64,000 bases of DNA from Austropuccinia psidii (taxonomy: Eukaryota > Basidiomycota > Pucciniomycetes > Pucciniales > Sphaerophragmiaceae), in contig JALGQZ010000019.1 of assembly GCA_023105745.1 (NCBI GenBank), forward strand, positions 1,922,001 to 1,986,000, read 5' to 3'. This document shows, in pieces, positions 13,196-25,581 of this stretch. The translations under genes and the position numbers were made by a program. Numbering within the stretch: position 1 is the stretch's first letter; every line of letters begins with the position of its first letter. The notes below the pieces were generated by a model. That model was not told the origin of the DNA and ran no database searches. It saw only the letters and a list, made by a program, of their open reading frames with translations.

Positions 13196-14547
13196 TTAAA
13201 AGGATTTTTCATCTTTGAACATCCAAGCATCATTGACCCATTTGTTGATAATTTGCGTTTTCCACCAAGTCCAACTTTGGTGTCCATGTGCTTGTCTCAA
13301 TTTGATATACCATCTGTGAGCTGATTTGGTAAACAAGGTGTTAAATATAGCTTTTACTAATCTTTCAGGTAATTCAAAATCTTCTTTGATCATGTCAATA
13401 ACTCTAATGAATTCCATATGGTCATATTCTCCTTCACCACTGAAGTGAGGCCATTACTTAAGTTTTGAAACTTCTTTCAAGAGTGCTTGGCCCATTGATG
13501 GTTCTGAATTATGAAAAGAAGTAGAAAATTCATTTTTAACTATGAATTTTCAATATCCAATAATTGTGGATTGGGAATCCTTGTACCCTCATTTTGATTC
13601 AGAGGTGTAAAAATTCTTGGTAATGTGTTTAGTAGTTGCTCAATATCATTCATTTTACTGATGTTACACCTTTGTGAATTTCTGAATTCTTGTTGCAAGC
13701 TTTGAATAAAGTTCATTACATTCTTTTTATTCTCATCCTCTTTATATGTCAGCTTATTCCATAACTCTTCTTGTTTAGTATTATCAGAAATAACCTTTTT
13801 TAACTTTATTGTTAATTTTGATATTTCCTCCTTTGACATATCAACACACTTTTTCAAGGCAATTATATGTGTCTTTACTTCAGTAAATGATTTTGAAATA
13901 TCATCAAGAGCTTTCTTATTATCCTCTTTGATAGTACTCACGGCTTGTTTTATTCTTGTTTCAATTATGTCATCAATATTGAATTTAGAATATTTATCTG
14001 TTAATTCTTTAATAATGACAGATCATTCATTTGTCTTATTTCCAAAAAGAATTATCACTATTGGAATTTTTAATTGTTCTTAAAACCTTTTCAAAACATA
14101 TAAGTGTTTCATTTATTTGGCTCAGAATGAATTTATTTGTTTTAAGATTGTTACAAATTGATGAATTTTTATCAGAAATATGACTTTTTATGTCAGTTAT
14201 AGCTTCAGACAACTCTGGGATAGCATCAAAAATGTCAGAAATCATTTCTGATATTTTAATCTGGCTTCCTCCTTCTTTTGTAATTCCATCATTGTTCTGG
14301 CCATCTGAAATACATTTTCCATGGCATCCTGTAGCCCTGGCTGTAGGGTTTTGTGGCTGGTGCCTTTCCTTTGCCCTTGTTCTGAGCTTGTGGCTGCTTT
14401 TTCACGTTGGAATCGCTGCTTCTGGCCACTGGGGCCGTTTTTGGCACTTTTTTGGGTGGTGGAGGGTTGTTTTTCCTCCATTCTGCTGTTGAGAGAATCA
14501 TGTTCTTTTTTTCCATAAATGGATGCCATCCATTGAGTCACTTGCAA
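13196..14547 (-). pseudogene. Ty3-1 Gag remnant (coiled-coil and capsid parts)
   Basis: Four open pieces (14242-14547, 14036-14245, 13540-13941, 13196-13417) correspond in order to the Gag of the young element. The most upstream one ends with DAMENVFQMARTMMELQKKEEA, the counterpart of [22 protein letters not shown]. The middle ones are lysine-rich predicted coiled coil. The last has the capsid segment with ITxxWWKTQIINKWVNDAW-like spacing. Across 14289-14516 a second frame is also open; comparison with the young element suggests that a 19-bp deletion near 14325 has joined pieces that belong to different frames. Confidence 0.85.
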
Positions 14548-15137
14548 GTGTTGGGATGGCCCAGGAATTTTCTCACAGTCAGGTAAGAATTAATGCAGTT
14601 TTTCCACAGATCTACAAGGATCTGGTACTCTTTGTGCTGCAATTCATTGTTGTAAGCCCTCTGGCTGGATTTGTAAATGTCCACTGCAGCTTCTTGTGGC
14701 GGTTTCAGCTCTTTTTGAAGGTAAAACCGTTTTATCAGCTTAAGAATGACACAATTTATTAATTTGGAGGTCCTCAACTGACCCTTGGCCTTCTGTAACT
14801 GATTGGCTTCTGCCATAATCACGTGTATGACCTTTGTGGGAGCTGCTTGGGGGGTTATAGCTGGGTCCTGATCTGGTTGAAGGCACATTTTATTATTGAA
14901 AAGATTTAAAATAGTAATTTTACGTAAAAAAAACTTACTATTGGCCAAATTCTTAGCTTTCTGAAGAGTATTACTTATATCCAAGTTAATAAATTCAGAG
15001 GAAATTGGTTCAGGTTGATTATTCTGAGTCACAATAATAGTACTATTACGGTCATAATTAAAAGTACTGGCAGGAATAATGCTGGTAACTGTTAAGGCTG
15101 TTTCAATGTTTTCTTGTCTTACCACGTTTTCAGACAC
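14538..15137 (-). pseudogene. Ty3-1 leader reading frame upstream of Gag
   Basis: A 199-codon frame, homologous to the spliced small reading frame of the young element: AAVDIYKSSQRAY here against [13 protein letters not shown] there, followed by a similar LxxxxINSxLxxxKFL segment. A canonical acceptor (ATTTTAG before TGTCTGAAAACG) lies at its 5' end, and an in-frame intron-like stretch (donor GTAAGT near 14938, acceptor CAACCAG near 14876) lies inside it. It resembles an internal exon set, not a gene starting with its first ATG. Confidence 0.65.
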
Positions 15138-15340
15138 TAAAATTAATGAAAAAAGCCAATTAATTAAGTAAAAAAAGGTATTTCAAAAAAGAAATACAAA
15201 TATAAGCCACACTTACAATATGAAAAAAATATTCTTTTATGGATTTTTTGAATTACAAGTATTTTTTATATGTTTTTTAAATTTTTCAATATAAGAAAAA
15301 GGATCAAAAAAAAGTAAAAAAGTATGTCACAGGTAAAATA

Positions 15341-15359
15341 TCAGGGCTGGGTCCCCAAA
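15341..15359 (-). promoter_or_regulatory. Putative primer binding site of Ty3-1
   Basis: Directly inside the 5' LTR, the minus strand reads TTTGGGGACCCAGCCCTGA. The young element has TTTGGGGGCCTGGCCGTGA in the same place. The conserved position and pattern point to a tRNA-primed site, though I cannot name the tRNA; the usual TGG begins two bases in from the LTR. Confidence 0.6.
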
Positions 15360-17132
15360 TGTCAGGTGTGGATATGAAACTTTGATAAAATATCAAGTAC
15401 CCTTCCTGTCCTCAAAATTTGTATAAGATAAAATTCTTCAAAAATAGTAAGAAATAGTATTTTCAAAGAGAAAACACGCCAATTTCATTGTTTTTAACTT
15501 TCTAAGTATAAAAAAATGATATAATAAGAATTTATTGTTTTACCAACAATAAAGATTTATCCAAAAATACTCTACAAGAGATATTTAAGGCTACAAAAGA
15601 AATTTCTTCAAGAGAAATTTCAATTGGAATTAATTAAGCAAAGAACTTCAAGCAATTAATTAGTAAAAAAAGTCTTTAAGAAGATATTTAAACAGAAATC
15701 ATGCCTAAAAGTGACCAGAAGGAATTTGGAAACAAAATGACAAAGTTGACAGTGATGAAAGATGCTTTAATTCACTTTTGGGGTGGTTCAGGGGTAAAAA
15801 TGATTATAAGAGTTACAAAAAATGATTATCATGATTTTTGAGGTGGTTAAAACGTTAAAAATGATATAAAAAGGTGATTGGAATCTTTTTATTTATTGGC
15901 TTAATAGTATTTAAACTAATTATAAAAGGAAAGGATTCTAACATGAAGAGAAAAGTGGGGCAAAGAAGACATTCTTTTATAGCCATCAATTTTCTTACTC
16001 CAAAAGTAGGATTTACTCTTATCAGTCATGGAAAACACTCTGACAACAGAAAAGCCAATTATGGCATCATTGAACCATGGTTTAGACCAAAAAAGGGCTG
16101 GTTTTAGCCATTTTAGACCCTTAAATCAGCCATTACTATAGTAATACCTAGCCTAGAGCCTTCAAAACATGTCAGAATGAGTTTACGAGACGTAAAAACC
16201 AGTTAAAACTGTTTTTACTAAGATTGTTTTATCTTAAGGGTAGTTTTACCCTCTTGGAAACAGTTAAAACTGCCTTGGTTGGTATTCAAACCTCATCATC
16301 AATTGAGTCACAGACCCTGTGACTCAATTACAGGCCAAAAGTGATGAACATTTTTGTGGATTTTGACATCTCACGCCTGTCAGCAAGGATTTTGGGGGTC
16401 TGGCTCCCACTTAGAGCTAGAGTTCCTTTCCCCCCCAAATTTAATCTTTCCAATTTATTTTTTTCTTTAATTCCTCACCATGTATTATACTTACAATTTT
16501 TATATGTAATTCAATTGAGTTTTACAGTACACTACTGTAATAATTGACACCCCATATGTAAATCAAAGCTCACTTATGTAATACGTGCACACATTTTGAC
16601 AATTCAATTGAATTAAATTGAAAATACTTCAATTCCTCATAACTTCTAAACTATACACAACACCTAAATTTTAACACAAAAATTGCTGATTAACACTACA
16701 TGTGATGTGAATTAAGTTAAGGTTTGGACGATTTCCATCCTTTATACAAAAAATACAAAAAACTTATTTTAAGCTTATTTAGAGTTGAGTTTCAAAAATT
16801 TCACTCAGAGGTGACCCCACCTAATTTTTTATAAGGAATCCAATGGTGAAATAGATTTTATATTCTTATTTGTTAGATAAAAAGTTGTAATAAATCTTAT
16901 TTAACGTTTTTCCAAAATTATTTCATTTTGGGTAATTTTGTTGAAAATTCATTTTTAATTCATTTTTTCTAGTAAAAATGTGTTTTTACAATTTTCAAAT
17001 TTTATGTATTTCATTTTTCCATTATAATTAAATTTTTATTTTTTATATAAATTAGTATTTATATTTTAATTTGTATATTTAATTTTCTGTTTGTAGTCTT
17101 TTGGGTATATGAAAATACCGCTAAGGCTCACA
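15360..17132 (-). repeat. 5' LTR of Ty3-1
   Basis: 1773 bp, the partner of 5687-7462. Its outer end CTCACA at 17132 is followed directly by the AATAT duplication. The antisense 77-codon frame (15874-16107) is again open, with a handful of substitutions. Confidence 0.93.
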
Positions 17133-17137
17133 AATAT

Positions 17138-20100
17138 AGTGCATTATAAATCATATAAAAATGTAGTTTAAAGTAAATTGAAAAAATATGGGAGTTTTAT
17201 ATCTTAATTTTATTCTTAGATAATGCAGGTTTATCCATACCTTTAGTAATATCAATAATCATTCAATTCATATAATGAAGTGTTAATTAGAAAAAGAATA
17301 TGTAGTGTCAATGTAATATTGAAACTGCATATAAAATTTAAAATTGATTTTTCTCAAAAAAGAATTGGGCCTTTATCTTAAGTGAAATTCAGAAATTTAA
17401 ATAATATGTGAAACAAACAGGAAAAAAATATATTTACACATACTTCAATCATAACAAAAATTTGAGCTACTAATTTATCATTTTAGGATACTTGATTTAA
17501 CATATATGAAGATTATTATGATCACTAGGTGGAGGACTTTTAGAAAAAAAAGGTGCCTTTCCTTCAATTTTAACTTAGAAAAAAATACATTGGATAAATT
17601 TTTTTAATAGGAAATTCTTCTATTTATTTTGATTCTGGTCAATTGTTCTCAAATCTCAAAAATAGAATTTCAATAAAAATTTTGATCATTATTTTTGTCA
17701 TAAAAATAACCCAAAGTTTTATTTCTGTCAAACTTTCTTTCCAAATGAAAAATCTAAAGCAACAATAAATTTAGTGGGCATATATAGTTTATATTTTCAT
17801 CCGCCACATTTTGTGTCAATTTTATTGAATTATTCAATTGATGAGTTAAGAATATTCCAGTTTATACTTTACTGTGAAATTTTCAACAAATAGTATTTGA
17901 AGTACCCTTCATAAGGGATACTCTATATTATATCATATTTATTTCAGCAATATATGCTATATATTCTTTATATGTATATTTCATGTGAAAATATTGGTTG
18001 AAATCCAATATGATTTCCCAATTAAGATATAGTTCATAGCTCATAAGTCCATTATATTTGATAATTCTTTCTTAATAACAAAATATGAATAATATTCTTC
18101 ATTTTGCTAAAATTTAATTTTACTTAGTATCAAAGCATAAAGACATAATAATAACAATTTGTATCATATGTCATACTAATTTTATCACATAGAGAGAAAT
18201 GTTTTGAGCTATCATACAGGAATTATAAAATAATATTTATTTATTTTATAGTAAATCCTTAAAAATGAATTAAAATGAAAAATGGAAACAAAAAAGGAAC
18301 TAAAGTGGTTAATAACAGCTTCCATTATCATACTAAGGGTATACAATGAAATAAGAAGCAAGCCTCTCTTCATCAGAACTTTGAAGTTACCCCAAGAATA
18401 TCATATTAAAAGAAGTTTTATGTATACATCCCTTTACTAGAAGGTATTATGATATAATATTTGAAGCTCAGTTACCCTGTAGAAAGTCTGGGTGGTATCA
18501 AATTATTTAAAAGGGGTTTTTCTATACATTGATATATTTTTATTAAGATATTTTTTATCTTAAAATTTCTAACAAAAAATCTTAATATCTATTAAACTTA
18601 ATATTCAAACCTTATTATCACTCTTATTACATAGAATGATTACCACAGACTTTAAAAATAATCCTATAAAAATAATCCATTCTTCTCTACCTTTCAGCTA
18701 ATATTACACAAATAGTCATAAATAAAGCAAATAATTACTCAAATGGTCTGTATGAAGCAGTTGAAAGTAATTAAAGACTCAAAGTATTCCCGAAAAGAAA
18801 CTAATACACACAATTTTAGTCAAAAATGTGCCTCAAACAAGCTAAGTAGAACTCCAATAATTGAGATTAAACCTATTAATGAGCCTGATTGATTTTTCAT
18901 TTCCTTAGTAGGGTAGATAAGAAACTGATGAATCAAGAATTATAGAGTTTTGAATTCACATTCTCAATCCAATTTTGATTTTTGAGCTCTAAGAATATTT
19001 TTCTGAAATACTAAGGGAGGAGGAAACTACAGCTTGTCACCCTCATCTCAAGAATTTCTTATTGATTCCAAACAATCTACATGTTTCTCATCCCTCCATG
19101 CTCTACATGCTTCCTCATTAAATCCCACACAGAGCCATCCCAACAGAATATATGTTTCACTCTTTTTTTTGATCAAAACTATCCTACTGTTTTTCTATCT
19201 CCCCCTTGAGTTAGAATATACTTTCTTATTGATAGATTTCTTATAATCTGGAAAATTCTCAAATATTGAAGCAAAAGTAAAAGAAATAAAAAACCCCTTC
19301 AGAGAGGATTGCCATAAAGGGATTTTTAATCATGCTGAAGTGTTTATTTTGATCCTTCATGGGCAATTAAATACACTCTAAGAATTGATCTCAAATACGC
19401 ATATTAGAGAATATTTTAAGCTTACTAATTATAAAATGAAAATGATATTGATTAATTATTGGAAAGATAAATTCAAAATAGGGAATCTTAAGCCTCAAAA
19501 TCGTGATTTTCCCACCAAAACCTTGAATGGTTTTTTCAATTTTCTTAAATGATAAAGCTTGAAAGGATTTATTTCATTTGAAAAAGAAACTATAGAAAAA
19601 TGAATTTTTTATCTTAAGGAGCACAATAAACAGTTTTGAAGTACTATCTTGAGGTTTGAGAAACCCAGATTTATGTAGCTTTTTTGCTTCCGCCTCTGAA
19701 GTTTATTAAAAAAGAAATATATTCCATAATTCTTATATACTATTTTTCAAGTTAGAGAACTTCTATAAATTACTGAAAAGACTCAGATCTACTTCAGTAA
19801 ATTCTTCATTAATTGAGACGAGTAAAATAACCTTAAAAATATCAGAGAGTTTTTAAGTATAGAATTTCTTCTAATCTACAAGACAATTTTGAAAAATGGG
19901 ATTGAAAAATGATTTAGTACAAGAATTGGATTCATTAATAAAGAAATCATGAAAAACAATTGAGAAAAAAAATCCATCATCTCAATAGCCAAAAGTCTGT
20001 GAATTTACATAATACGTTGCATTTCAGGCTCAACAGTAAAAATTACCTTTTTAACCATTTTCACTACATTCTACTTTTCTCAGAGACTTTGGCACAGATA

Positions 20101-21707
20101 TACCCCATTTCTAATATGAAGATTTGTAAAATGAAACAAGAACAAACAAATTTATAAATCTGGAACATACAGATATATTTCTTGCGCTGAGTTTTCATTT
20201 ACAAAAGCTAAATCTGCTTTAAATTTAAGCTTACAGCTTCATTATATATTATTAAATTTGAAAAATCCAGGAAGTACTCAAGGTCTCATTTCTTGGAACA
20301 TCAATTAAATTTTCAGGATATTCAGGCTATAAAATATACTGAGTCAAAAATATTGTATTAATTACACAGCAAATTCCTCAATATTTTTGGAAGTATTTTC
20401 TTTTTTTTATGAAAAATTAGAGTCATATAGAGTTTAGAAACATTACAACTTGGCCAAAAGAGAATTTCTTTTAATATTAAGAAAGAATTTTTACAATTGC
20501 AACACCTGAAAAATAATAATTAATTGAATAGTAAGAAAATTAAATAATAAAACTCATGACCTTTTACAATTGAAATGTTGATTTATATTGAGCTATTTGC
20601 TTCAAATAAATTGAATTCTTTTAAGACAATTGAAATGATTCAATAATTAAATATTGCCATCTGAATGACGTATTATATTTCACCATGGTCTTCATAGATT
20701 GAAAATAATCTTCCTGTTTTTGAATCAAAATATGTCTTGGATATTTCATATATGAGATGAAAAGATTTTTCATAGTTCAATCCAAAAAACTGTGTAAGAT
20801 TTGACTATGAAACTGATGATAATATTACTACTAATAAGCAGTACTATGTCTGTTCTTATGAAATATAATAATAGAATATTATTATAACCACAATTAAATA
20901 ATTAAAGAATTATTTCTTTCATGTGCTAAACACTACTAGTGATTTTAACAGTGATCAGTAATTGTCTACAAGAATCAATTACAAGAAGAATTTAATAATA
21001 AAAACTTCTTTCATTAAAATAATAAAATTATTTTGATATATATTTATCTTTTGCAAGAATAATTACAAAGATAATTTTTGAAGAAAAAATTTAAGAATTA
21101 AAGATAAATGACTCACCTATACTCCAAAGAACTTATTGAAAGATATAAGTAGAGAAATTTGATGTAGAATTGTGGATTTGAGGAATCAAAATGATTTATA
21201 GCAAGATTACAACAGTATATAGTTGGATTCTATGATTTCACGTTGTGGGAACTCCTTTTGTTGTGGGATAAATAATAGGCAGTACCTTGAGGGGGAAATT
21301 ATTGGTGAGTCTGTTTTGAATTTCAGAATGAGCCAATAACCATGGGTGCTAAGGTGTATTAGCTGCCCCTCTAAATATACTGAAAAAGATACCCTTTTTG
21401 ATGAGATCACAAATCAATTATTTAGTTTTGTGGCTTTTCAATTAGAGAATTTTCTTCAGCAGTCTCTATCAGTCTGTCAATAAAAGATCACTATGATAAT
21501 AATGGTAATAGTTAATATTTTTTTTAATAATTTAGGTTTGCTTAGCTTTCTTGTTATTGATTATAATTCTTTTAAATTAATTCTTCTAGTATTCCTTCTT
21601 TCAATACCTGATATATTTAAAGAATATTGTTTAAGATCACTATTAATATTAATAATAATCTTGATAGCTAGCTAATACTTTCAAAGTTTATTCAATAATA
21701 CTATCAA
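17138..21707. other. AT-rich intergenic DNA, no gene recognised
   Basis: Continuous AT-rich sequence between the outer LTR of Ty3-1 and the CACTA-like element. Open frames are short (up to 70 codons, e.g. 19034-19246) and have no recognisable similarity or splice context. I see no repeat boundaries or RNA gene. Confidence 0.6.
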
Positions 21708-21835
21708 TCACCGGGGTGAATCTCGTGTCAATCGTCGGCGATTGACTTCACGTCAAGCAAACGTCAAGCAGGATAAAAGTCGAGCTCACGTCAAGCGAAA
21801 ATCAAGCAAACGTTGAGCACACGTCACACTCTGGT
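21708..21835. repeat. Left end of copy 1: hairpin and subterminal ACGTCAAGC repeats
   Basis: After TCACCGGGG the sequence GTCAATCG-TCGG-CGATTGAC forms an 8-bp stem with a TCGG loop. Five related copies of ACGTCAAGC (some variant, such as AATCAAGC and ACGTTGAGC) follow within about 90 bp. Clustered subterminal repeats are a hallmark of CACTA elements, where the second element-encoded protein binds them. Copy 2 has the same arrangement at 53611-53735. Confidence 0.7.
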
Positions 21836-22035
21836 CTTACACCAAATCCTGTGACATCCAATAATATTGGTTCCCCTGTGCCTTCAACTCAGATTCCTCA
21901 CCACCTGATCATCCCACAACCGTCCGATGATTGGTAAAAATTACACCAGACCCGCCTGTTTGCACACACACACATCAAAGATGTCCTTCAGCCAGTTTTG
22001 ATGTAGGCGGGGGGTTTGACTTCACCAGGTCATCC

Positions 22036-22160
22036 ATGAAGTGTGCGTGTGCATGCGCGGGGGCGGGTGCGGGTGGGTTTGCGTGTGCATTGGCGTGTGC
22101 GGGTGGGTGGGCGTGTGCATTGGCGTGTGCGTGTGCATTGGCACATGCGGGTGTGGGTAC
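22036..22160 (+). repeat. GT-rich degenerate tandem repeat, copy 1
   Basis: Alternating GTGTGC/GGGTGG/GCATTGGC units. The corresponding stretch in copy 2 (53941-54062) has a different number and order of units, so the array has changed since the copies separated. The alternating purine-pyrimidine pattern is Z-DNA-prone. Open frames through it are compositional and not credible genes. Confidence 0.7.
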
Positions 22161-22420
22161 GCAAAAGCCGATTCCGCTTCCAACATGATGATGGCGCAGT
22201 TAGAAATTTTGGATGCTGTGAAAGGTGAGTGTGTGGGTCATTTGATCATTGGACTTGGCTTATTCACACTGTACCCAATGTCAAAATAGTAACTTCTTTG
22301 TGGCAATGTGAAATAATGGGCTTTGCTTGTCACAATGGCATGTCTCTGTCACTAAATTTTGAGGAAATTATTTCACTAGCAAAATTGCTAATGAATCTGA
22401 GAGATTTGCATTTTTGTAGA

Positions 22421-25400
22421 CTAAATATCATGAAATAACGGCTTTATCATTACAAGCAGTCCACATGACAGAGCTTTGTTATCATACAATCCACAGTTAC
22501 CTTCTATTTCTTCTTCTGATATAATCAAGTGTACATCATCAAAACCAACAGCTTTATAAATATTGAGATACAGCCAATCTGGTAGGAAATTCACATCAAT
22601 CTTCAAAGTTTTTAAAATCAGAAAGTTATTTTTCAGTATGCTAGATGGCTCAGACACTTTGAAAATGCTATCAATAATACGAAATTGTCGTGAGTTGCCC
22701 CTCAGAAAACATATCACACTGTTGCTGATATTTTTGGATTCAGTTGAAAATATATTGTTCCCAATATTAATGTTTGAAACTGGAAAATACCAAGGTGAGA
22801 CAATCCTTGAAGTGGGAGGACTTGTGGATTGCACGGTAGTGTCTAAGCTGATCCAATCAACTATTTCCCTTGTTGCATGAAAAGTCTGTAAGTACTCAAC
22901 CAGGCAATCATAATTTTGTTGGTCATGGCGGGATGGCTTGTTATATTTATGGTGATTGAACACGGCAGGTGGCTGTGATTCGAAAAGCTGTTTTATTTCA
23001 CATGGCACAGATGGGGATTTCAGCAGAACGGAAAGGTTGGAACATCGGCAGATATGTTGAAGTAAGGTTTTATCTATATCATCTATTCAGAGTTGCAAAA
23101 AGTTAGTCTTATTCAGTTCAGGTGTTTAATCAATGTGAATATATTGATCTTATTAATTGACGTACATATCTTGTTATTTGTTGGCATCTTTGCAAATACT
23201 CCAATCAAGCGCTCATAACCCCATGTGGCTGAGGCTTGTGCTGGGCCCCAACGTTGGAAGAGTTTGGGAATATGATCAGCAAAATGATGATTTGGTTTAC
23301 TTTTCTGTTTTGGGAACAGGTGTTGATTGGAAAGGCGGAATTTTTTCCAATGTTCAGCAAATGCAGTCGCATCATCTATTGAAACAGTCCAGCTTGTGGC
23401 AATGTTGATAGCACTAATCAAATGGAATGTATTCTTGGCTAGTTCATTTGCAAGTTCTTCTGACTGACCCATTTTTCTTTGAGTGTTGGCAGATTGGTGT
23501 GCATCTAATGACATCTGTTGACTGAGCATTAGAAATGGAATATAGACCTTATATAAGAGAGCCCATTCAGCGGCTTTTAAGCTACCATGAGAGGGGGAAC
23601 CCATTTTGCGGGGAGCTCTTGTCCAAGATGAGGGAATTATGGTCTCAGATATGATTTGTCGGAGATGCTCAAGAGCCTCACCCTTGATCTGGTGATCACT
23701 CAGTGCAGTGATATCCAATTCAGAGGGTATTTCAGAAGTGGGGATGTAATCGGCATCAAATGAAGGAATCTCCGCAGAACCACTAGATGGATGTTCTGTG
23801 TGAGGGGTGGGCATTGGGAAGTAGTTTTTTCGGGTGGAAGTAGTGGGGAGTGGCTCATTTATTATTTTTGCTGCGTCTCTTCTCAGGGAGCGGGCCTCTC
23901 TCAATGTGATTTTATCAAGAGAGCTGCTGGAGGTCATGGAATCTGAGTCTGAACTGTTGGTGTCATTGGTTTTCCTGCGGGACCTGAAGTAAATTTTTGA
24001 TTTCGCCTCTGGAATGCACAATTTGAAAGTTGCATGATCCTTCAAAATTCCAAGTATTAAATTATGCATTATGTCAAGATTAACCATTCTGGTTGCATCC
24101 CAATATCGAAGGTCTTCCAAAATTGAATATCGCACTCCATACTCAGAGAAAATTGCTTGTCTTTGTTGTGGGGTTGCCCGAAGCCATTTGGCAATGGTTG
24201 ATTTATGACTTTGGTATGAGCGCGTGTAGTGAAATTGAGGACCAATTTCTTCAATTTGAGCTTTGTGAATGGTGCAAAAATTACAAAAGTGGTTTCCTGA
24301 ATGGGAAATAAATCCAGTAATCTTGCGCATGGCAACCACATCCGGAATGGCTGTGAGGATGGCAACACGGATAAAGGATCCTGATGGACCTGTTGAGGTG
24401 GGTGCAAAATGGTAACCTTGCCATAGCTCTTTGAGCTCGTTGATGAGTGGCATTAATAGATAATTCAATTGAAGTGCAGTTGGCTCCTTCGGACCAGGGA
24501 TGATTCCTGCAACATAGACATTCTCGGGCTTCAATCTTTCGCTTGGGGGGAGATTAAGACAAATAAGCATGATAGGTCCAATGCTAGCCAACCGGGTTGA
24601 CTTTCCATGTGCATTAAACCAGTCCACATATATGGAGAAGGCCAATGCACCAGGAATGGACATGAATGGGGGGTCATGAATATTTCTAGTGCCAGTGAAG
24701 CGTCTCCAGACCAATCCATCCCAGACGTCACGTTTTGGGGAATCTTCGGGAGTTTGGGATTGTTGATGTTGATGCAGAATGTCCATAATTCCAGCCCGCT
24801 GGAGAAATCTGGCAAGCCAATTTTTGAATGGTTGATAAATGAAATGTTTTGTTGGTATAAATTTTTGCTTCATGTTGGTTGTGTTTTGGGTGTGGGGTTC
24901 AGATGAATAGATGAATTTGCCTAATGATTGTGTGCAAGGGGGATCATGATCATTTGGGTCATTATGGCGTTGACAGTGGGGTTGGTCAGTTGTGACTGAT
25001 TCAGTAAGGCCATTAAGAGAGAAACATTGAGGACAACATATATAGTTTTGAATCACTGGCTCCAATTGGAGATGTTCAAATATGGTACTCAGATCTTGAG
25101 GTATATGGAATGCAGGAGTGGGGGGACCAGCAGAGCTTGAGATACTGGACTTGATCAGCAGGTTCAGGGCGGGGTTGAGTATGCGTGAAGCCCTGCGGGG
25201 TAAATTATACCTTAATGATAGAATGGCAGATATTATCATTCCTAGGTCTTGTGGGGGAAGGGTTTGACTGCCACTATATGGTTTCTGTGCAGTTGAATTG
25301 AGACCCACTGGAGTTGGGAAAGTGCTTTGGGTCAAACGTGAATAATCAGCTGGGAAGATTTGATCCAATAGAATTTGTGGGCACCCAGATCCTGATGCAG

Positions 25401-25581
25401 AAGTAGGGATGTTTGGAAGAGATTTGGGTGCAATGGTTGATTTGAGCTTTTTAATGTGCTGTTTATATTGGAAAGGTGTGAAGGCAACTCCTTGCCTATC
25501 ACCCTCAGGGGAAGAGTGTGTTTGAGTTGAGCAGTGTTGACACATGCATATACGCATTGAGGAATATGGCCGGGTTGTCAT
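22421..25581 (-). CDS. Tnp2-family (CACTA/EnSpm) transposase, copy 1
   Basis: This is the putative transposase that excises and inserts the element. I infer two coding exons: 25581-23166 and 23082-22421, with an 83-bp intron (donor GTACGT, acceptor GAATAG). Together they give 1025 aa, and the reading phase fits exactly. An N-terminal Cys-rich segment (CMCQHC) and a second CCPQC near residue 182 may bind zinc. The Tnp2 core holds SIYVDWFNAHGK (about 315-326), AIPDVVAMRKITGF (about 411-424), then HSGNHFCNFC and NLDIMHN (about 501-507). Asp320 and Asp414 are candidates for catalytic acids. The Tnp2-typical ATWGYERLIGVF lies just before the intron. The gene is divergent from the plus-strand gene at 26542 across a 960-bp intergenic stretch. 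It is open in both copies, which suggests recent activity. Upstream non-coding or coding exons are possible. Confidence 0.88.

Larger units (their letters stand above)
5687..17132 (-). mobile_element. Decayed Ty3-type LTR retrotransposon (element Ty3-1) with 5-bp target duplication
   Basis: Two long direct repeats (5687-7462 and 15360-17132) bound an interior with a primer-binding-site-like sequence, gag remnants, protease, reverse transcriptase, RNase H and integrase remnants in that order on the minus strand, and a polypurine tract. The target duplication AATAT is present at both ends (5682-5686 and 17133-17137), so the outer limits are exact. On the minus strand the LTRs begin TGTGAGCC; they end CCTTACA in the left copy and CCTGACA in the right, a TG...CA structure. 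The coding frames are broken by many stops and shifts, the zinc knuckle and protease motifs are damaged, and a solo LTR is inserted in integrase. The element is dead. It is related to, but clearly diverged from, the younger element at 43263. Confidence 0.93.

Noticed and set aside
19034..19246. Possible small secreted protein on the plus strand
   Set aside because: No signal-peptide-like start, no cysteine pattern, no splice context; a chance frame in AT-rich DNA.
22041..22289. Overlapping plus-strand frames rich in Val, Cys, Ala and Gly at the left end of copy 1 (and 53944-54192 in copy 2)
   Set aside because: They are translations of the GT-rich repeat in three phases; the array differs between copies and no splice or domain support exists.
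22563..22880. Plus-strand 105-codon frame opposite transposase exon 2
   Set aside because: Antisense shadow of the Tnp2 C-terminal exon, and shortened in copy 2.
23113..23165. Transposase ending at 23113 without splicing (822 aa)
   Set aside because: The C-terminal 17 residues are intronic; a GT-AG intron restores phase to a further 220-codon open frame in both copies.
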